From positions 9,473,501-9,537,500 of the forward strand of contig SMMW01000046.1 of assembly GCA_004794655.1 (NCBI GenBank): a stretch of DNA of 64,000 nucleotides, written 5' to 3'. The position numbers were made by a program, and so were the translations under genes. Shown one piece after another: positions 11,436 through 20,107 of this stretch. How positions within the stretch are numbered: the stretch's first letter is position 1; every line of letters begins with the position of its first letter. Origin of the DNA: Marisa cornuarietis (taxonomy: Eukaryota > Mollusca > Gastropoda > Architaenioglossa > Ampullariidae). The notes below the pieces were generated by a model that did no database searches, was not told the origin of the DNA, and saw only the letters and a program-made list of their open reading frames with translations.

Positions 11436-14400
11436 AAGCTGGTTTTCTGGCTAAGTACGATTCAGCATCTTGCTTTACTCCTTCGTTATTAATATTCCTT
11501 CCTTGCCATCAGGCTGTCACGCAAAGTGGCCCAGCGTTGACATCCAGTACTTAAAAAAAAGTTTGTCTTCCGTAAACATTATCGTAAGCCTTATCCATCA
11601 GCTGGATATAAAAGAATACACAAGTCTTAATATTTTGATTCCGTACGTCAAGAAACTCGTTTATTAAATCTGCGTCACTAACATGTGAGTACCAGTAATG
11701 ACGAGTTATAAGCTTTCTTGCCTCATAATGTTTATGTGGTCCGATCTCAGATGCGTTTGTGTTTGTGCACAGAATAAAAACAAGTCCTAGGTGTATACGA
11801 GCCACAGAATGGTAGGTGGCATTCGGAGTTATCAATCTTGGTTTTCAACCTAATTGTCTTTCCTTGAAGTGTACCAGCCCCTCCTAAAGCTTGAAATCAC
11901 GGCCTCGACGTGAAGCCCACTACCAAGCACGTATCGCTAGTTCGTCGGCTCGCAGTTGCCTCAAACCTCACAGTTCGAGTCATTAAAGCTCTTCCAGGAA
12001 AATAAACCTTTATCGTACTCACGCCCTTGCAAAACTCTCGGCTCAAGTCTCGGACCTACATCACAGTGAAGGTCAGTGACTCAGGTACTTGTTTTGAGAT
12101 GGTGAGGATGGAGGTGCCAAGAGGCGAAGTCAAGGTCTTGCTTTTCTATTGCTTACCGCTTATTCCTCTTCGAACGATATTATTTCTAAATATTAGTGGT
12201 ACACAGTGATGTTACACAAGACAATGCTCGATCAATGAGCTAAGTCACAGTTATAAATAACGCTACATAAATAAAATACTGTAATAATGTTAATGTTCCT
12301 AACATATTGTGGTGATAACAGTACTGTGCCGGTATTTCTAGCTGTTTAAGTCCGAGTATTTAACCACAGCGGATAGAAGCTTAAATCTCTGAGTATAGAC
12401 TTCTCGATATATTTTATTGAAGCGGATTCTCTTGCTCACGTGCGTACGTGTGTGTGTGCGCGCGCGCGCGCATACTTTATGAAGTGATTTCCGGTGCTGC
12501 AAAATGCTTCCTTCACGCCAAGTTGAGCCAACGAGCCTTCTGAAATTATTTTACGATTATCCATTATCTGGCTGTCCATTCAAATTTGAGTTCAGGGTTT
12601 AACATTATCACCCCGGACACAGCCGTAGGTAACACAATGCCATCACTTCTAAGCCTTCCTCCTTTCTCATCGTTCACTTTCCTTCCAGGATTTATGGCCG
12701 AAGTGCAGATTGATGGCGGATGACAACAGTCACCGAACCACAGTTTCTTTTGTTCTCATCACTCTCCCCACTCCACTCCCACGTCTCATGACCCATACCC
12801 GTCAGCACTGTGAAACTACGAAGGCAAAGGTTAAAAGATGGTCAATGCACTTGTAAAGAGGGTGCAGTGTGTTCTAAATGAAAACCACCATCTTGACAAA
12901 CTGCTCGCGAGGCCTCGATTTCTTCCAAAGCGTAGCTGTAAACAAACGGTCAAGATAACAAAGGCAGAAATTGATTTCCACCTGGCGGGGGAAAAAAACT
13001 CAATCTGAATTTTGCAATGAAGGTGTTGGTGGCCATAAATATTGTTTATCGTTCGAGTGCTCGCGTCTATCTTGCTGGCGTACACAGCGTGGTTATGATG
13101 TGACGAACCCAGACGAGCTGTGACGTGCCAAGGCTGCACATGGAGACGCGTTATGGCGTGAGTAAAAATGTTCACAGATACGTAATAGGATACGTAAACA
13201 CCACCTACATAGGCCTCGCACTTTTAGGGCCAGGCGAAGACAAAATGTCAACTATTCATTATTAATTTAGAGTCGAGATTTCTCGATTGGACATTAAGGA
13301 AACCTGGTGAACTAAGTGGATAGTCTGTATGACGTCACATATCATACTTCTTAATGGGGTAGGAGAGATTTTGTATTCTTCTCTAGATGTTTAAAAAGCA
13401 TTGAGCTCTGGGGTCAACTAGGGTTCTAGTATGACGAGTTACTTTATTGTTCCGACCATGTACTGTGAGGCAGATGACTATTGTATTTGTATAATTGTTC
13501 AGGTTTTACGTTTCGGGGCCTTTATAAGCAGGAGATAAAGCTACCTCAGGAGTCAGAAACCATGTGTTCATCTAATTGTAAAACGGTTTCTCAAAGGTTT
13601 ACATTTAATCTTTACTTCCATGTGTGCGGATAGAAGCTTAAACCTCTGAGTATAGACTTCTCGATATATTTTGTTATTGAAGCGGATTCTCTTGCTCACG
13701 TGCGTACGTGTGTGTTTCAGTCATTCGTCCCTTGACTCGTACCTGTCGCGGGGGGAGAGGGGGTGGAGCACATCGACAGACGCAGTAGCTAACAAGGCCC
13801 GCCAGTCACGCCTGGTTTGGGTGACAGTGAGCACGTCGAGCACTTGTTCTCGAATGCCTGGATTCTCCTCTCCGTATCGGCAAGTAAAGTCCACGTTTTA
13901 AATCCCTAGAGCAGGATCGGGGTTCCAAGGGATTTGTACAGACTGTACTTTTTAGTAAACCAAGGGTTTTTCTTGAGGTTCTTGTTTCATAACGCACTAT
14001 GTGAGTATAATATAAAATGTCTCTGTGACAATGTTGTTTGCTGGAACATCGGTCTGGAATGCCAAAATACCTCTAATCCCTAGGCATGGCCCCCCCTTAC
14101 TATAAGCCTATAAGCCTGGCTAAGTTGGAATTCAGCTTTGATTCTTGTCTCTGTATTGTGGTATTTTTCTGCTGGGTTTGTTCCCACCACAAAAACCTAG
14201 GTTGACTCAGCACTGTCCTGGGCCATAACTTGACGACGACGGATTAAGTTTTGGTTTCCAACTTCACGTTTCACTGTTGAAGAAACTTGAGACGAGCGGT
14301 TAAATGAGATTATTAAAGTGTCAAAATCATTCAGCTGTATAAGACCGACCGTATTTTTTTTCGTAATACTATGCAAAACAACAACATAAAGTGTCAACAA

Positions 14401-14994
14401 ATTGTGTGGGACTCAAGAAACGATCACTCGGTCCAGAGAGTGGGAAAGAAGTGGCGAATATACAGCACCAGCAATTTTTTTTAATGGAAACATTTTGTTA
14501 CCATCCTACTTAAATGCATGCTTGTAGAAGAACTTGATGAACCCAGCTGATGTCATGGCTTGTCAACATGTAAGCACCAGGAACTGAACTGAAAGGAAGA
14601 TGACAAAGAACAGTAATAGGCCTTCTTAATTGGATACACATTATCGATTATGGCATTATAGGAGCTTGTTACATGACCGTCGTCTTGAAAATTATGAGTC
14701 TAACATAGCCCTATATTCGACAATATGTGGTCGGTTGAGGAGGTCCTTACGGAAGACAACAGCAACAGCGAAGTGGTTTGCGCCTTTAGATTACTTGCCT
14801 TTTTATACCAAGCCATCAATTCCGGCTCGGTTTCTAGAAATTTCTTTACACCCAGGTCTCGCTGTTTTCAAAACATCATTGACTGCTGGCGTCAAAGAAC
14901 AGCCACAATAAGACTGATCGATAAATGTGTGGTTAAAAAAAGTCATTCGTTATGTGCAAACACTTCCGATATCGGGGAATGGTGTGTGTGTGTG

Positions 14995-15062
<68 letters not shown>

Positions 15063-16931
15063 AAGTTGTTGTGTGCGTTTCGTTGTTGTTTTGTGTGTGT
15101 TGTTTTGTTTTAGAGAGAGAGTGAGAGAGATAGAAGGGGGTCAGTGTTCGTCAAGCCTCGGGTCAATAAATGTTTTATCCAAGTTCTTTCTGTCGAGATT
15201 GGGCAACATTAGGTAAGATTAAGCGGGTGGATGGACAATGCCGTTATCACGGCTTGATACCCATAACGACTGCGTCACGACAAATGCGCTTCAACGATGT
15301 CCTTTCCTCTTCCTCCCCCGGTTTCCCCCTCTCTCCCCTCCCCATCAAATCTCCTCCTGACACCAGCAACCGGAACAAACATTTTCATTCTCTCTGACTT
15401 GCTACAGTGCAGCATGTTTGGCTGAAAGGTAGACAAAACTCGTAGAAGCAATCTTTAACCGTGGATAGAGCGCTGGCGTGGGTTTCTATAGAAGCCGATG
15501 CTACGCATGGCTGTTGTTGTCATCTTCTCGAGCGCAGGTTCTCGATAGTAGCGTGGCCCACCACTGTCAAGACACACCGATAGTTTTTCTTAGTCCCCGG
15601 GTCTGATGAGATCCACGAGAGGCCGTCTTAAAAGTAAACTTCGAAAGTAGTTAGCATCAGGTCATTAGCATTCGTAAGGTGGATGTATATAACTCGGACG
15701 TTCGTTAACCAAGGGCTGCCTCCATCTCTGCTTGTGATGCTGAGGAAGTATAGCTGCTCACAATGCTAAGAAAATAACTGCTTACGATTCTGGCGAGACA
15801 TGTGTTCGTAAAGATGGGAAAATGCCTGCTTGTGATGCATAGACAGCCAAAAGTTTCCACTGACCTTTTAAGGTCTTTGGGCGATGAAGTGTTAGAGACC
15901 TTACTTGTTTCGATTCCGGAAAAGGAGCATGAATAACGGCTACTTTATCCAAGGACGGGAGCAGGCGCACGACTTACTCTCGTATAGGCCGGGAAGGAAG
16001 TGACAAAAAATAACAACAAGAAACTCTTTTGAGGCTCCAAAACTGAAATGAGTACGTTTCCGCAAAAAATGACAACAGAACCTCTTTCCCTTTATATTCC
16101 TATTTTTCCTTATCATCAGTGATAGTACCTCTACACAGATTAAGTATTAATTTGGCGAAATTCGATCCCCCTGTCTACAACCTTTTTTAAACGAAATCAA
16201 CCGGAGTATTACCCATTGAAATATATTATACATGAACATGCGTTATTGTACAACGTGACAAACTCTTTCATAAAAGATTCCGTTAAACCACGGACTTGTA
16301 TTACTGGACTGCTTGCAGACGATTTTTTCAGTGAAGTCTTAGAACGAGGCTGGTTACGAAATAGCTTCCGGTTTAGTCACGTTTCAGTTTAACCACTAGA
16401 ACGAGGCTTTGGACGATATAGCTTCCGGTTTATTCACATTCATTGTTAAGGCTCGCCGAGACTAACAGCGGAGAACTTCACAAGAGGCTCAGCGTTGGTC
16501 TCGGCAGACAGACAGCAATCCACCTTTACACGTGCGTGGTAAAACCAAACGTGAGAGATCTTTCAATAAATGACTTGACATCCTATCCAAAGGGGTACGT
16601 GCAGGGAGGGCAACATCGAGGTAAACAGTAAAAAAGATGGATGACAAACGTGAAGGAGCCGACTGATCGCTCAGTAAGGGAACTGTTAAACACAGCACAA
16701 GACCGGCCAAATAAGAGAATTGGTTAACATCGCCTACTACCGGCACAATAAGGAATGGCTAATCATAGCACAAGGTCGGCCCAATAAGGACATTGATAAA
16801 CAAAGCACAATACTGGCCCAGTAAGGGCATTGCTAAACATAGCTCAAGGGTATTGCTGCGTCCCAGGTCTCGCGATGATAGATACTACATTACCATGGTC
16901 GGGTGCTATTCCATGTCCATCTATGTTCAAA

Positions 16932-17026
<95 letters not shown>

Positions 17027-20000
17027 GGAATGATTGCAATCACACTATGTTCTACTCGCCTGTAAATTAGCATTAATCGAGCTGCACGTGCACTTTGTTT
17101 ACACAATGAAAACCTCTAGCTGCACAGACAATGTGGCAAGGCTGATGGAAACAGCAATCTCAGCTGGTAGAGATTCCAACTGCCGATACCATATCTGCAA
17201 GAAAATTACTTAATCGTGAACGCTAAAAGAAACTCCTATGGACACATCGTTCACAATATTATTATTTTAAATTGTCGCAGCACGCGCGGATGTAGACAAA
17301 CGAGAAGTGAGACTCGCCACAGTCTCGTCAAAATCTCGCACTCTTAGCTGACAGAACCGCTTAAGCCTACGGCTACAGACATTTTTTAAAAAAAACTAAG
17401 CTGGATTGACTATTCTAAATCGCATTATGACAACCCATAAAATGCACACGGCGATAAAAGAGAAGTTAACAGATTGTTATCAAATTTAGAGGAGCACATA
17501 AACACCTTATGCAACAGGATAGGCAGATGTCAGTATAAATATATTCATCAGTGTTTCGCTCACTGCACTAGTTCTCTCAACTGTGAAACAAGAGATCGTT
17601 GATTCGTGGCCTGTTCAGGCCTGTGGTTGCAACACAGCAGCAACGGGTACCTGATTTTATCAAGGGGATGTAAAAGGCGGCAGAAGAAACGATTGTGCCC
17701 TACCTTGCACCAGCTCTGTCTTGGACAAGATGAACACTTTGCATTCGCTGTACCTACTACCACACTTAACACTCACTGCCACCTTTTGGATTTGGCTAGC
17801 CTTGACATTGCGTGATAATATCTACTCTTTCCTTCCCTTCACGGGACTAGCCTATCATGTCTATGCCTGTCTGTATTTACACTTTGACGCTTTAAGTGCT
17901 CAGAGAACATTAATGGGTGGAGATGGTCAGCTGAATTCTTTCCCTTCGCTTTTAACTGCCTTTGGTCTCCAGCAAAGACTTGTTGCGTTACATGGTTTAA
18001 GTGCACTGCATGCCAACCTTCTTTGTGGACAGTATACATTCTATACACGTATATTTGATAGCTTGGACTTGAATAAAAGAAGAATGCGTTGTGTGTCTTC
18101 GAGGGTGTTTATGTGAGAAAAACAGTTTCCAGTGACTTTCAACTGTTCAGTTATTTAAGTAATCAACCATGAAACCTGTTCGTACAAATGATAGTTACTT
18201 TAAAACTGGTTCATAACCGGCTAAGCAAACAACCCGTAAGTTTTCCTCCCTTGAGAGCAGGAGGAACAACAATCGCACATTTTATAAATGACATTTAAAA
18301 AAATTCGTTCCGATCTATTTGTTTCATTTCATTCCCCCCAACCATCCCCCCAAAACCACTCTAGATGACACTTCTCGATTTCATCCCTGTCATCGATCCA
18401 GACAAAAGAGACCCCTACAGTCTGAGACCAGTAACTCGCTTTCAACTTTATGATTCTCATCTCCCGCTGGACAAACATGTGAATGAACGCTAACAGGCTA
18501 GTGGCAAACGGACATGATTTGCCCGCTGGGCACCAGGACTCTTTATGGCTGGTTAATAATCTGGCCTTCTTTTTTGAACTGCATGGTTGTTGTCTTATTT
18601 TTGCGTTTCCATGTCGACGTCGTCGTTTGCGAGACTAGCTTCCTGTTCTGTACCCGCGATATGAGTTAGGGTGGGCGGTCTGCATGGTGCCCCGACGTAC
18701 TGTCTGATCACAAACACCCTAGACGAAGCAGGTGAAAGTAGGATGGGCGTGGCTTCAGAATGCGTGTTTATTCTCTACACCCACGCACGACAAGCACGTA
18801 GTACAATAACACAAACTCAAGGGTGCAACTCGAGAAAAAGAAAATCACGAAAAGCTGGGGTAGGGGCGGAGTGGGTGCGGGAGGTTCTCTATGCGGCACG
18901 TGCACATTACAGCGTTATCGATATTTTTCAACCAAATAAGTATAATTAAGTTACAAAATTGAGAAAATTACAAAATTAAGAAAATTACAAAATAAGTATA
19001 ATTATTAAATACAGAAATAATACAAAAATGATTACACGTACCCATAGTCAGTAACAAGGTACAAACTGAGTTTGTGTGCGATGGCACTCTCCCATAATTA
19101 GCCTTCACTGTTCAAGGGATCACTTATTTCAGCCACTGCTCTTGATAGTGTAATCTTTTGTGGAAGTTTAATTTACTACATCGCATATTATTACTACTAA
19201 ATGTGAGTAGAATCTGCCAGAAGTGTGACACAACAACAATATGTCGGTGTACATTTTTACTCAGTTGGGATCGGTTTTGCATCTTAAAGGGAAAAGTAAG
19301 GACACTAGTAAATTGGGTTTAAAGGAAAGATTCTGACTTTCTGAATTATTTCCGATTACAAGTTTGGGCTTAAACCAATAGTTTACTCATAATATTTTCA
19401 AAAAATTTAAAGCTCTGGAAAGTCCCATGAAGGCCCCCAGTTTGCGTATTCTTTCGCGAAGGAAGCTCTAGTTCGTGACGTAGTCAGGACCATTTGACAA
19501 GAAGAGTGCCAAGCGATGCTGGGGGGGGGGCTGCTAGCATTTTGCAGACTAGCCAGATGGACCTTGATTTGTAGTTTCGACCTGGCCTGACTATTTCTCG
19601 GAACTTCTCTTCCCTTACATCCCGGCCAGACAACTCCGCTCTTCGTCTGATGACCGTACCCTAACTGTTCCTGTCACCAGAACAAAAGCATATGGTAACA
19701 GGATATTTGGCTAAACAATGCAACTCTCTTCCTTTCCATATCCGCCACCTTCCTACAATTGAATCCTTCAAATCTGCACTGAAAACACACCTCTTCCTTG
19801 AGCATTACTCCTAACACAGTTCACACGATGCTCGTCCTTCTTACCCTCCCCCCCTTCCGCTCTTGCTACTTTTCTCCCCATCTTTCTCTGCAGAATCACG
19901 ATGTTCCTGTTACTTGATGCCTTTTTGTGTTTTCTATCTTGTTTTCTGTTTGTCGTCAGTACTGTCGTTTATTCTTCCGTTCCTCCTGTTCTATCCATGT

Positions 20001-20075
20001 AGTCCATGTCTCTTCCTTGTTTTTAAGCGCTAAGAGCATGCTCTCTATGAGTGTGTATATGCGCTATAAAAATCT

Positions 20076-20107
<32 letters not shown>

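Noticed and set aside
11551..11835. 94-codon minus frame (DADLINEFLDVRNQNIK...)
   Set aside because: No recognisable family, and it lies inside CFAP97-like intron 1 without matching phases.
15900..15970. Exon-like minus frame LLPSLDKVAVIHAPFPESKQ with GTAAGG donor
   Set aside because: CFAP97-like exons 1 and 2 join directly in phase and leave no room for it. No family similarity.
16830..17033. Poly-Asp/poly-Ala protein
   Set aside because: Translation of a (GAT)n(GCT)n microsatellite.
17721..18116. 131-codon plus frame
   Set aside because: No domain, an overlapping minus frame is equally open, and there are no splice or promoter signals.
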